64,000 bases of DNA from Meandrina meandrites. Lineage: Eukaryota > Cnidaria > Anthozoa > Scleractinia > Meandrinidae. Where the stretch lies: assembly GCA_963693305.1 (NCBI GenBank), contig OY855912.1:3242501-3306500 (forward strand). Reading direction: 5' to 3'. Numbering within the stretch: position 1 is the stretch's first letter; every line of letters begins with the position of its first letter. Shown here one piece after another: positions 53,143 through 64,000 of the stretch. Position numbers and translations under genes: made by a program. The notes under the pieces were generated by a model. The model saw nothing but the letters and a program-made list of their open reading frames with translations, was not told the DNA's origin and made no database searches.

Positions 53143-55575
53143 CAACCTCGTTCACAGGGTCCTCTCTATATCTCCAGAGAAACGACCCTGGTTGCGGCTG
53201 GTCACGTGATCTGCTAGATTTTAGCAGATTCCAAAGAAATGATTTAAGGGAGGGGTGGGAAAGGTAAAAATTGTCTTAACATAGCTGAAGTACTGAGCCC
53301 GGTAGGGAGTGGAAATTGTAACATAAAAATGACATCGCTTGGAGTGCGGGAAAACCTTTGTGTTTTCGGTGAGTCTTTTAACGAGAATGTCGACTCGGAA
53401 TTTTCAAGCGACTCCAAAAAAGAATTCTGAGGTATCTGTCCCGGTAACTCCAAAAAAGATTTTTAAAGCATCAGTCCCAGCAGATTTTAGTACATTGCAG
53501 GCTGTGCAAAGCAGTTGGGGACAGGACATGGTCAGAAAACCTTTTTTCACGGGCAAATCGACCACTGCTGGCTGCCGCATCGATGCCGCAGAAGATATCT
53601 TTGTCGGGTCAAACTTTGATACAAGATAAATATATAGATTTAAGATAAATATATATATTGTTTAATCATTTGCTTGAGATTACAATGTTTCTTACAATGT
53701 TTCTTAACAAGTGGCCACAGTTTTTATAAGCGTATACGGTTGCCCATATAGGTGCAAGATAAATTAAAAACTGAATATCTTACGGCAGAATAAATTTGCT
53801 CACAAGAAAATGAATTATCTCCAGGCACAACAAAATATACTCACGGCAATAGAAGTTTCTCTTTGACACATACCTTACTTTTCTGGCCTGTACTGAACTG
53901 GCTCTCATTAATAAAACTTTTCTCCGTTAATATCTTGCCGTGTGCTTGATGAAGGCGAAGAAATTTGTTTTGATTTTACTTCAAAACAGACAGGCGTAAG
54001 TTAATTTTAGTCAAGTCTTTCTGTTTGCCGTCGCTTCGAAAAACTACACCTGTATAAACTGTAGGCTTAAACGGAAGCCAGAATAGTACGGTGGCCCACA
54101 ACTCTAACAGCAACAGCGAATCTCGCCGCAAAACAAAATAAACACACTACACACAAAATCAACTCACAGCAAAATAAACTGATAAAAACAAAACTTATGG
54201 CAAAACACTCTCCTCGCGGCTAAAACGCGGCTAAAAAAATCAGTGAACTTATACCACAACAAAGAAACTCACGGCAAAGCAAACACAAGTCACGGCAAAA
54301 CCAAACGAACACACGGCACAACAACGAAACTCATAGCAAAATAAACTTATCTCTCGGCAAATGACAAACTAAAGTCAAAACAAAACAATGTCAACTCGCT
54401 GCCAAACAAAATGAACACAACAAAGATTGAAAGAAACTCACAGCAAAACAAACTGAGGTCACGGAAAAACGAAACGAACTCCTTCTTGAGCGAGGTTTTG
54501 TGTTCAACGCTTTGGTTTGCATCTTCACAAATGTCAATAAAAAATCAAGCGATGTGTTGGAAGGGATTTAGGCGGCGGTTGATAATTTATGACCGAAAGG
54601 ATAATTGCAAAATAACGCGCGAATTTTAAACGACTAAACTGGAACTAGTTAAATAACTTCCAAGTTCGATTGCAAAAGCACTATTGTGGCCAGAAAAAAG
54701 ATCGCATAATTTATATAAGTTGTATTTAGCTCAGGAGAATGAATTCAAGAAGAAGCTGCGGTTGTTATGGCTCACAAACGTTCCGAAAGTTTTGATCAGC
54801 ATTCAGTGTTCTTTTATGGGAACTATATCGCGTAACTTTTCACTTCCTTACTGTCAAGACATCGTTCTTCTTGTCACAAACTTCCCCACCCCACTCCCCG
54901 GCTATAGATGTGTCCAACAATCTACAACAATCATTGCCGCACCCTCCCCCGCAAAGGCTGGGTTTTTAACACTTATCGCTTCCGAAGATTTTTGAATTTC
55001 GCGCTCGGTGAGCTAGTTACGCGTCGATGATTCCTAACCTTTGTCTTACAAACAATAACAGCCCTTTCCTTCAAACAATACGAGATGCCATAAAAGGAGT
55101 AAGACTGATAAAAGTCAAGCCGACAATCCTAACCAAAAGCTTGATACGTGCACAATAACAATACTCACGGCAAACTCAACTCAAGGTAAAACAAACTCAT
55201 TGACCTGCTATCCCTCTCGGACAACATTCGAGGCAAAACCTGGAAGAACAAGGATTTCCCGTACCCTGTTGAAAGCACTGACACCAAGTCTTTTTTTAGA
55301 AACAAACTCTCCAAGCCAATAACCTATTTAACCTTCAGGATAATGCTGTAATAGCCAGTCGAAAGGAGCGCGGATTGAACACAGCTTAGAAATTCAGCTT
55401 AGAAAATCCCGCTCTACATTTATCCCTCCCCTAGATAGTATGTGTTGTACTATCGACAAAATTTTGTCGAGGAGCAGCCCTCCCTGCGGTTTTGGTTTGT
55501 CACCCAGATCACGTGACCAGCCGCAACCAGGGTCCTTTCTCTAGAGATATAGAGAGGACCCTGGGAACGAGGTTG
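53143..55575. mobile_element. 2.4-kb TIR element with 9-bp target duplication
   Basis: Terminal inverted repeats of about 80 bp start CAACCTCGTTCACAGGGTCC at 53143 and end, inverted, at 55575. They contain a conserved CCTGGTTGCGGCTGGTCACG block. Both sides carry CTCATGATA (53134-53142 and 55576-55584), a 9-bp duplication. Long TIRs with 9-bp duplications suggest a Mutator-like element, but a P- or hAT-like origin is not excluded. The interior has an irregular array of ACTCACGGCAAAACAAA-type repeats (53780-54470, 55150-55200). The only suggestive frame is 53339-53632, with NFQATPKKNSEVSVPVTPKK. No transposase core is seen, so it is non-autonomous. Confidence 0.82.
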
Positions 55576-55718
55576 CTCATGATATGAGCAGCTTGGTGAA
55601 CACCTTAGAGAAAAGGCAAACGAAGAAACATTCTCTTGAGCGATTGCGAAAATAACCTAGCCGAAAGCAGGCAGAAATGCGAATATTTTATAGGTCAATA
55701 AAGCATAGATCATATGTA

Positions 55719-56126
55719 GGGGTATAGAATGGTAAAATCAGAGACTTGCCGAGACGCCGAGACCCTCTCAGACCGAGACGTAACTATTTTTTTTTCAAAT
55801 CCGAGCGCGAGAAACCACGATTAAAAAATCCGAGCGCGAGGCGCCGTGATCTAGAAATCCCAGAGCGAGACTATTACAACGCTCTGCAGTTCTCTGTTTT
55901 GCTGTTGTTGTTGCCGCTGCCTTGTGACGGTTCACACTAATTTTAACTTTCGCTCGGTTTGCGAGAGTCGGAGACTGCAATTTTAAATTTCAAGATTCGA
56001 GATTCCGAGATCAGCTTTATTCATTGCGAGCTCGAGATTCCGAGACTCAGTTTGCGACGCCGAGATTTCGAGACTCGCCTAAAATTTGCCGAGACCCATG
56101 ATTTTGCAAGGAGTATTCTTTACCCC
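55719..56126. mobile_element. TA-flanked MITE with CCGAGA repeats
   Basis: Ends GGGGTATAGAAT at 55719 and inverse ATTCTTTACCCC ending 56126, bordered by TA on both sides, as for Tc1/mariner-like insertion. The inside holds many GCCGAGAC, TTCCGAGA and CCGAGCGCGAG words in both orientations. Confidence 0.7.
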
Positions 56127-56599
56127 TATAGGTTTCACTGTAACGCATGCTTCCCTTCGCTAAACCTTGACGTTCATTCATCTTATCAGCAGAGGTTAAT
56201 AAGGTGAAAAAATATTTTAGATTATACTTAATACACCCATGATGTGGTAGAACCATATCGGTTCAATAAAAAAATTCACATAGCAACTGTTCGCTACGGG
56301 TTCAGCGCGAGACTCTGTAGGACCGTAGGAATCCTGGGACGTAGCCAGGACTTTTCAAGAGGTACGCGCAATTTTCCAAATCCCCCTCCAAGCTCCACCA
56401 CCCTACCTTACTCTCAGTTTTGTTCATGATGTGAGTGTAATGGTGAGGGTATGTTACAAGTGTAAACGTTCTTTTGATATCAAATGACAGCTTAGTCTTA
56501 AATTCAGCCAGTTTCCAGTTACATTTACAGAGCTAATCCGCTGTCTCTTCTACCTTCAACTCAGAATGACCTGATTTAAAGTCTAATTCCTTATGATTA
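56127..56599. other. Intergenic, nothing recognised
   Basis: No exon or repeat structure that I can support. Confidence 0.4.
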
Positions 56600-56766
56600 A
56601 GGAGGTGGCGTGGCCTAGTGGTCAGGGCACTGAACTTGCAACCCGGAGGTCCCGGGTTCAAGTCCTCCTCCATGCCACTAGCTGGATTTGTTTTCTGTAG
56701 CCCAGAACTCAACTCCACCACGCCTTGTAAATAGCCAACTGGTCAGCCTGTCAGTTGGGATTCTTA
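56600..56766 (+). mobile_element. tRNA-derived SINE, second family
   Basis: GGCGTGGCCTAGTGGTCAGG (A box) and CCCGGGTTCAAGTCCTCC (B box) with a complementary 7-bp end pair (GGCGTGG with CCATGCC) over about 70 nt, then a body ending CAACTGGTCAGCCTGTCAGT. A reverse relative is at 50051-50205. The anticodon stem does not pair well, so this is a SINE head and not a working tRNA gene. Confidence 0.75.
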
Positions 56767-58072
56767 TAAGCTGTCATGTTTAATTTGTTTCATATTTGTT
56801 TGTAACGCGCATTTGATCATATTCACATTTTTGTTAGAATATGATATTTGATATATTCTAAGATACACCATACCTTTAGAGAAATAATCGACACAAAACG
56901 AGAATTTATTGACATAGAATCCTGGATACGGCCCTGCGAGTACCGGAAGCATGAGCGTCTAGGGGAGATCCGGAGGTATACTTTCCGCGCGCGCTGATGG
57001 GTTAACTCGGAGGTGATTAGCAAAGTACTTAATTCACCTCCACTTCGGTGAATAATTGTTAAATATTTTTCAATGGAGCGTATTTATATGGCGTCACGGC
57101 AGCCATATTGGTGTTCCAAAACAAAGAAACGGCGGCCATATTGGTGTACCAAGCCGTCCCACCGGGAATTAAACTCTACTTTTATTCAAAAATCGTCTTT
57201 TCTTTAGGCAAACCAATATGGCCGCTGGCCATGTGAGGGAATACACTCTATAATTGGCGTAGAACACGAAAGGAACAGCAATTAAGGAACTTGCAGTCTT
57301 CAATTACACTAATTTATGATTTTTTGGACTTCAGTTTATCAATTTAAAACATTAATCCATACTTATTCATTGATTGGTGACATAAGGGACGCCCAATCAT
57401 TAGAAAAGTGATGGGGCGGGGAAAAAATAAAACCTGTTCCAAAATGCACCAAATGGCACCAGAGCGTGTCTAGATTTTCAAAATTTTTCAGGGGGCGAAG
57501 GCCCCCGGACCCCCCTACGGGAGACCCTGGGAACGAGGTTGCCTGCCAACGTAAATACGGCAGGGGGAAATTGCCTAACGTCGAACGAAGAATGCATAAT
57601 TTTTCACATCATACCCAGCCTCATCCAATAATTGCTAATTAACGGTGGTTTAAGTTACTTCATTTAGCGTTAATTTTTATTACATTTACATTGTTATTGC
57701 ATTTAGCGGTGATACATCCTTTCAGTGGAAAAATCTGAAAAATCTAACGTGTTAGGAAGATTGCCTTACGTTACATTACATGTTACGTCATTTTCATGGT
57801 CAATCGACCACAGCTCTCGACCAATGAGCGATGAGAATTTTGCCAGTTATTGTGAAAATACTCCAGGTATGGCCGTAAGGTATGATCTGCTAAGGACCCA
57901 ACATTTTTCTTATTCTTAGACTTCTTTCTTGTAACGTCCCTGTTTCTTTTTTTGGAAATTGCAAAAAGACCACAACACTAACGATATTTGAGTTATTTGT
58001 AAGTAGTTAAGTAATCTATTCTATCCTTAATTTGATGTGACAACAGTCTCCATCATGGATTCATGGTTAAAA
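56767..58072. other. Intergenic repeats
   Basis: 57088-57240 has GCCATATTGGTGTTCC, GGCGGCCATATTGGTGTACC and the inverse GGCAAACCAATATGGCCGC, a dispersed short repeat. 57465-57545 has TCTAGATTTTCAAAATTTTT and GGGGGCGAAGGCCCCCGGAC, then GACCCTGGGAACGAGGTTG, the end of the 53143 element family. No gene seen. Confidence 0.5.
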
Positions 58073-59928
58073 TTAAGGTATGTTCAAGTTAAAAACATTT
58101 TTTAACGCCTCCCTCAAGGCAGCGTTTTTTCTAATTTGAATAACAGGATTGATGGAGGACACAAGCATTGTTGCTGTAGCTGCCCAAGGGAACAGCAGAT
58201 TTCCAGTAAAGACGCTATTTTCAAAATTCAGGAGTACTAGCAGAGGAACCAGTGAAAGTAACGTTGCCGCGGTGTAGAAAGCCATATCTCTTGCTGCCTT
58301 CTTCTCTCGTTTGTAGAAGGTCGCGTGCTGCAAGTTATGAGTAGCACTCAAGATCTTTCTGTTGTTTGTGCGGATTGCAAGGAAGGTTAGAATGTGGCCC
58401 CCAACTGGGATAATGATCATCAAGGTTAAAGTGATGTTTTCCATTGGTTCATAAATAGTTTCAGGAACTACAGTCTCCATGAGGCAAATATAGATGAACC
58501 AGAGGACCCACGCACTAACCACTATCTTCACCATGCCTGTTGAAACAGAATTTACTTCACATTTTGAATCATTTGCCTAGCTTCAAGGCTAACGGGTAAA
58601 TTGTATAGACACAACTTTTTACTCCTAGTGAAGACACAGGGGGCTCATACTAGCGGTATGACATTTTGTATATTCGAAATATAAGGAAATGCATGAGAGA
58701 ATCAAAACAGTATTATTATCTTACGCAAGTATATTGCGAGTAATGTTTACATTTAAGCTCAAAATTAACGTAAATCTATACCTCATTTATTGATTTTGTC
58801 TTCTCTGCGGGCCAAAATGGCGAATTGAGCAATTTAAAGGGTTTCTATGTAACAGACCACGCAAAACCCTTCAAATCGCTCAAATTCGCTATTTTAAGCA
58901 GTAGGGATGACAAATAGAGAAATGAGTCGAAAATTTAATGAGGTTCACGGTATAATTTATTTATTTCTCGAGTATAGAAACAGTCAGACGGCTTGTATGG
59001 GCCCCATGCATATGTGCATAGCCTCCTCCTGCTGGCGTTTGCTTAGTTGCTGACCAGTACAAAGAACAGCCACCAAAAAAGAGGGGTTGGAGGGGTAAGA
59101 TGGGGGGGGGGGGGGAGGGTTGGGGAGATGTGTGAGCTGGAGTAAGGATGCGTTAAGAGCGAGAGAGGGAGATGGAGGGAAAAGAATTTCTCGCTTCCCC
59201 ACCCCCTCCCCACCCACTTTACCTAATCCAACTTGGCGGATACCAATGATTTGTGCGCCACGAAAAAATGACTGCAAATGGGGTGCACCGAGAAAAATGT
59301 CTTGTCCCAAAACACAACACAGCAGCCACGGCTTGCTCGGGCTTGAACCCAGACCTCTCAAACCGGAATCCTATGCTTTTACTCATTGTGCCATCGGGCC
59401 TTAAAAACAAATGGTTGATAACATACCTCGAAATGTGACCGCTGCTCTGTAGGCGAGGGGCTTGGACACGGCATAAAATCTGTCGACGCTTGTTATTGCC
59501 AAGTTCAAGAACGTGCAACCGACAAAAAGGAACGGAAGAGACTTGCTGGCTTGGTACAGATGGACCAATCTGCAGGGGTCCTCGAGGTGATGCAATAAAA
59601 AGCGCCATGATGCATACACTGGCTGCGCAACCAGGCCTGCAAGGCAATCAGCAGTGGCCAGGCCACACAGCAGTACGTTGACCGGGACATGAAGGGAGGG
59701 AGTACGGATGATGGTTGCTATGACAGCCAGATTAGCCAGGAGTGCAAAGATGGCGAATGGAATGTGGACAACGGTCACGGCAATGTCGCTTGCGTATACT
59801 GACTTGATGCCAATGGCGTTGAGAATCCATGAAGGCAAACACTCTGCGGATTGCTCGTGGCTGGAAATTGTGCCGTTTGTTAAAGAATTGCTTCGATTGG
59901 TGGCATTCAGTAGTGCTTCATTATTCAT
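58073..59928 (-). CDS. Class A (rhodopsin-like) GPCR, orphan
   Basis: Two exons on the minus strand: 59928-59427 and 58536-58073, joined in phase 1 through a glycine codon (CGAG/GTATGT donor, TTTCAACAG acceptor); 321 residues. The N-terminus has three N-glycosylation sequons (N8, N11, N18). Landmarks: N66 in TM1, LATAD with D94 in TM2, C119 before TM3, DRF at 149-151 for DRY, W177 in TM4, and NPVIQ in TM7 for NPxxY. The second extracellular loop has no cysteine, so the usual TM3-loop 2 disulfide cannot form. TM6 lacks the CWxP motif. The C-tail is very short (KNVFNLNIP). A tetra-membered ligand class cannot be assigned; anthozoan lineage-specific expansions of such receptors are known. An acceptor at 59944-59945 suggests a spliced 5'UTR. 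Confidence 0.93.
59225..59402 (-). mobile_element. SINE in the GPCR intron
   Basis: On the minus strand from 59402: GGCCCGATGGCACAATGAGT (A-box-like), GTCTGGGTTCAAGCCCGAGC (B box), then CTGTGTTGTGTTTTGGGACA, matching the head-body joint of the 11093 family. Confidence 0.7.
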
Positions 59929-59943
59929 GATTGTTGCTGGATC

Positions 59944-62279
59944 CTGAAAACAGAAAGGAAATTTAATCAGAAATTAAAAGCGAATCCCCTGATTTACGTG
60001 GTTCGCGCTTCCTTTTCTACTGCAAGGGATTGGTTTATAGTATAACAGCGAATCACGTATCGAACATTAAAAAGCTATCACTCATCGAAATTACTAAAGA
60101 ACTGATTTCCTTACCACATAAATGATCAAGTTCATTTCTTCATATTGTTATCGATGTATGTGATATCATTATCAATTCAGACTGAAATGATTTATCTATT
60201 TCCTCCCTCCTATATTTTGTCTTAACATTACACTGTATTTCAGTTTACCTTTATTATACAAGCTAGCTGTCTGTATGTTTTGGTCATGCAAACGAAAGCT
60301 AATCGTTGTTTAATAATTCGGGTGCCAGTGATCTCTTCAAAACCTGGAAATTAAAGGCCCCATTGATCTGTAGGTCGAAAATTAAAAATTGCCTTTTAAT
60401 AGAGGGTCGGGTATGTATTTTTAAGACGCGAGATGCGTAAAAGTTCATTTACACGCATCTTTCCACCGAGACGTTGCTATAATTCTATTTCTCATATAAC
60501 GGCTCTGCAAATAACGCTGATTTGTTTTCAGTTTCGGTCTCGTGAAAAGTTATAGCTTTGTTTATGAAACGGTGTGCCAGTTTTTCGAACGCCAGTCGAA
60601 CTATAAAAGGCTACTGACAAAGAAAGGAACACATCTTTGAGAAATGGGTAAGCACTTTTTGAGTGCGACGTAAGGCGTTTAAAACAAACTTTATAAAACC
60701 GATAGGGTTATTGTTTCCTTTCCCAAATTTGCGATTTCCTACGAGTACATACACGTTTTCCTGTAATTTCAGTTGACATTCATATATTTTTGCGAACGTT
60801 AAATACAAATAAACGTGATTTTACGCAAAGACTTTGAGAATAAGTCCTGATTTCTAAAAGCTTATTAATTGAAAGCTCGAATATGCCATTTCTGTTTTCG
60901 AAGAAATAAGCTTTTTAGGAAATAAAAAAACAACCAAACTGGTCTTAAATTCGTCAGGAAAAGCAAGCAAACACCTGCCATTTTTATATAGTGAACCCCT
61001 CAGCAATGTCTAGAACTGATGTTCTTTGGACTTGACAAGGTGTATTATTCTAAAAATGATGAAACGTGTTAACTTTGCAATGGAGATATTTGGCAGGTTT
61101 TTCCAAAATTGCTCAATGTTTACAGCAGGGAAATGCAACTACCTCCATTCAAAACAAAGAACGAAAACTGAGAAAAGAAAAGGATTGCATTCAATCTAAT
61201 TATAACAGGCCTTACCGTAAGATGTATATCTGTTTATCAACTTACCTCGGGCTTCCTCTAGATGAAATTTGGACTAGTGCGTCTGGATTGAAAATCTAAA
61301 ATGACAACCTTTGATTTTAAAATATTATTAAACTTTCGAGTGCCATTCAACACATCATCTTCAGTTTTGCTCACTACAAGATGATCGATTTGCATAACAG
61401 AATCAGAGTAAAATCTTTCCGTCAAAATGAAAAAAGATTTAATGAATTTTCTCACTAATGTTTTTAAAAAGAAGCATTAGTGACATCACATCGCTTGCTT
61501 TGTAAATTCACTTAAAAGTAATTTTGAAACCAACACCTGTTCGCCTTTCGATTTGCATCATTTTTCGTAATTATCCTGTCACTTCTTGACATCGTCTAAT
61601 TCACAAAACTAAGATCTTTTATTATTTTGCTTACTAGCTTGGTGAATTAATAAATCCAGTTGTACTCTCGACGATAAACTAAAATACTAGTGCTGGCATT
61701 AGTTAGCGGATTGAACTTTCATTGCCTTCGTTTTCTTCTTCAGCCGGCAAGATTGTAAACATTCCTTTTTGTCAATGCATATTTTCTTGTGGCAATGTTT
61801 GCTGGCGCTTTACAAATCAAACTGAATTACCCATGCCATATTTTAATAACAATAGAGCCGTCTGCTTTACTGTCTCGCGGTTTTATAATCTTACTGCTCC
61901 GCCCGCGGCCCAGATGAACTGAATCGCGGGATCTCTTTTATCTCATTGGTCAAAATAGCTGTACAGTTTTTATTATCTGGGCAGTTCGGTCATTTTTTGC
62001 AGCCTTTTTTGCCATCTTCGAAAAATATGCCACAAGAAGAGCCAAGCCAAGCTTGTCCAATCTAGGTATAGAGATATTGTTCTCGTTCATTTATTTTTGT
62101 GTGTGCTCATTTGTGATAAATCTCGGTCAAAGAACGTAAAACAAAAATGATCTGCCTGACTTCTTTTTTTGTAAAAGGGCACGATATTCAAAGAGATGAT
62201 TTCCTTCACAGAATTTTGTAATTTCCCATATTTTCAGCCAATTGTTATGGGCTAGTTTTAATCCTAAATTCCAGTTGGT
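59944..62279. other. Upstream of the GPCR; possible 5'UTR exons
   Basis: No coding exon is supported. On the minus strand, a donor-like site GAGGAAGCCCGAG/GTAAGT has its boundary at 61246 and may be the end of a noncoding first exon. A near-identical site is at 62898. The frames at 60611-61455 have no domain. Confidence 0.4.
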
Positions 62280-62547
62280 AATACATGTCTGCCTGCGAGC
62301 ATAGGGACCCATTTGGCGGGAGCTTATCCCAGGTTTCGTAGCAGGAAGCGACTAGGAGTATTTATACTCCTGCTGGATGGGATAGTAGTCCATCGCAGGG
62401 TTACCCGTAGCCTCAAATTCACCGGTATTTATCTACACATCGTGGTAGCGAGGGGCACTATGAGAGTCAAGTGTCTTGCCCAAGAACACAACTCAGTGAC
62501 TTACGCTCCGGAGTCTAGCGCACTAAACTTTACCGCCAGCGCGCCTT
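62280..62547 (-). mobile_element. SINE of the 11093 family (reverse, B box lost)
   Basis: Minus strand reads GTTCTTGGGCAAGACACTT-like, CCCTGCGATGGACTACTATC and TACTCCTAGTCGCTTCCTGC in the order of the 11093-11389 SINE. The B-box region is deleted around 62500-62515, so it should be transcriptionally dead. Confidence 0.78.
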
Positions 62548-64000
62548 TCTAATTTCCAGTTGAAGAAAACGGACTTAAGAAAACGAGCGACAGTGAACCG
62601 AAACAACCCATACCAACCAAAATAGCTTTGGACGGTTTGACAGGACAAAGCGGCAGCACGAGCAGTAATATATCAAAATGACTCTGCATTTGAATGCAAA
62701 AAGGTTTTCTGGATGGACTCTTTCACAGTCAGGTCTTAGATAAGAACTCCATCGCGACCGCTAGTTTCTGCAAGGGTAGTGAAGATCTATGAAACAGTTG
62801 TGATCATGCAGGTTTATTTTCAAAGCCTTACGGCAAAAACGTGCGCTGGAAAACTAGATGATAGAGCCCAGCCGCTTTCTGATCACTAAAAACTTACCTT
62901 GGGCTTCCTCTCTCCCTCGCGATTTGATCAATGATATATGTGATCAATTTATTCTGCATATTTGACATGTTTGATGGTCTTCTGCATAGCACAGGTAAAC
63001 AAGCCACTGTTTACAACACTTCTGATCGGTCCAGACGAAAATTTCCCGGTGCATATTGAAACCGCCATCTTTTTCTCTGATTTCCGAAATGATTTCCAGA
63101 CTTTTTTTCGGCTTTCTAGTGTAAATTAAAATTAAATTATGGCCGATAAAACAAGCGCCGTGTAAGAAAACACGAAAGCGACTCTGAAGTTACTGTTCGC
63201 CGACTGGGCAGAATAATACAAAGGATTTTTTCTGTTCAATCAGGAGCCAGCATTCGCAGGCGCGTTTGGAAATGGTCTGGAGAGACTCGTTTCCCAGGGG
63301 CTCTTTCCGCGTTTCTTGAAAACTTTCGTCGCTACGATTTCTGCCCAGTTTACTTCGTTTTGCCCCAAATCACTGCCGCTGGGTCTCCGAGGAGTAGTGG
63401 CCTGACTGTATCCGGGTAATATATATATAAATTAATTTAAAGACATTGCACTTCAAGGGTTTCAGTTTTCGCTACATTCAGCCTAACGATGCTTCTTCTA
63501 TTTCTAAATAAAAGCTGAACCTTAAATTGGTGGACGTTTAAAGTTCTGTGTCATGGATGCACTGTGAAAATAGTCTATAGTTTTTTTTCAATTAACCTCT
63601 CAATCTGCAATCTTTGTTCCTTTCGTGTTTCATTATTGCTTTTGTGCTTTTCTTTCACCGTAGTAAACTTATGTTTTGAGATTTGCTTCGATTCAAAGTT
63701 AACTTCGTAAAGCACAAAAAATCCTCAATATATTATTTATACCGTGACATAAGATTTAAGATTATTCAGTGTTCAAGCCGACACACCTTTCAACAAATTA
63801 GTGTTCAGAACTATAGTCGAACATACCTAACGGATCAACACCTCAATACGTATTAAGGGTGGTCAGCTACCAATTCCTTTATCTAGATAAGAAAAATCCT
63901 ATTTGTCTATCCCGCTACTTATGTCACTAAACTTGAGGCAAAAAGTGAAAGCCGTTTAGTTCTTACGAATCCATACTACTTTTCTTTATTTATCTTCTCT
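62548..64000. other. No gene recognised
   Basis: Apart from the minus-strand donor-like site at 62898 there is no supported exon or repeat here. A noncoding first exon of the GPCR and its promoter could lie in this segment. Confidence 0.35.

Noticed and set aside
54684..54995. 103-codon frame inside the 2.4-kb element, as a transposase
   Set aside because: No catalytic motif or zinc finger and no splice partners; composition is like the surrounding noncoding DNA.
56600..56680. Possible tRNA gene
   Set aside because: A and B boxes and the end stem are good, but the anticodon stem does not pair and a diverged copy with the same extra body exists at 50051-50205; it is a SINE head.

Overview
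The window is eukaryotic nuclear DNA from a metazoan, most likely an anthozoan cnidarian (stony coral or close relative). This rests on AT-rich intron-dense genes with GT-AG introns, orthologues of animal genes, tRNA-derived SINEs and very many short inverted-repeat DNA elements. The species assignment is inference. No bacterial operon, CRISPR array or rRNA gene is present.

Three genes are well supported. (1) 4831-24062, plus strand: a delphilin/GRID2IP-like formin in 26 coding exons. Every exon junction is phase-consistent. The order is PDZ1-PDZ2-HHD1-PDZ3-HHD2-acidic linker with coiled coil-FH1-FH2-long proline- and tyrosine-motif tail. The last exon carries an apparent one-base frameshift at a G run near 23881; a good C-terminus continues in another frame to 24062. 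(2) 26047-36508, plus strand: mitochondrial alanine-glyoxylate aminotransferase 2 (AGXT2) in 17 exons, 511 residues, with all key PLP residues intact. (3) 58073-59928, minus strand: an orphan class A GPCR in two coding exons (321 residues), probably with spliced 5'UTR exons further upstream at about 61.25 and 62.9 kb.

A fourth, unidentified four-exon coding tail is inferred at 43161-48911 (plus). Its third intron position encloses a tandem duplication, a 21-bp minisatellite, a 76-bp satellite and a 57-bp minisatellite. A weaker exon pair lies at 49552-49862.

Much of the rest is mobile DNA. Elements whose ends and target duplications can be read include: hAT-type elements at 1498-2014 and 12265-12947 (the second keeps a BED-finger-like transposase exon); TTAA-flanked elements at 8232-9013, 26797-27452 and 42285-42692; a TTA-flanked Harbinger-like element at 37848-38326; a 9-bp-TSD element of 2.4 kb at 53143-55575; a TA-flanked element at 55719-56126; and several perfect-loop foldbacks. 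At least two SINE families are present. Introns of the formin and of AGXT2 are the main hosts of these insertions.

The genes show no common pathway: the formin is a cortical/synaptic actin scaffold, AGXT2 is mitochondrial amino-acid metabolism, and the GPCR is a membrane receptor. The most informative points for follow-up are the formin architecture and its frameshift, the cryptic gene around the satellites, and the set of non-autonomous elements that carry remnants of first transposase exons.
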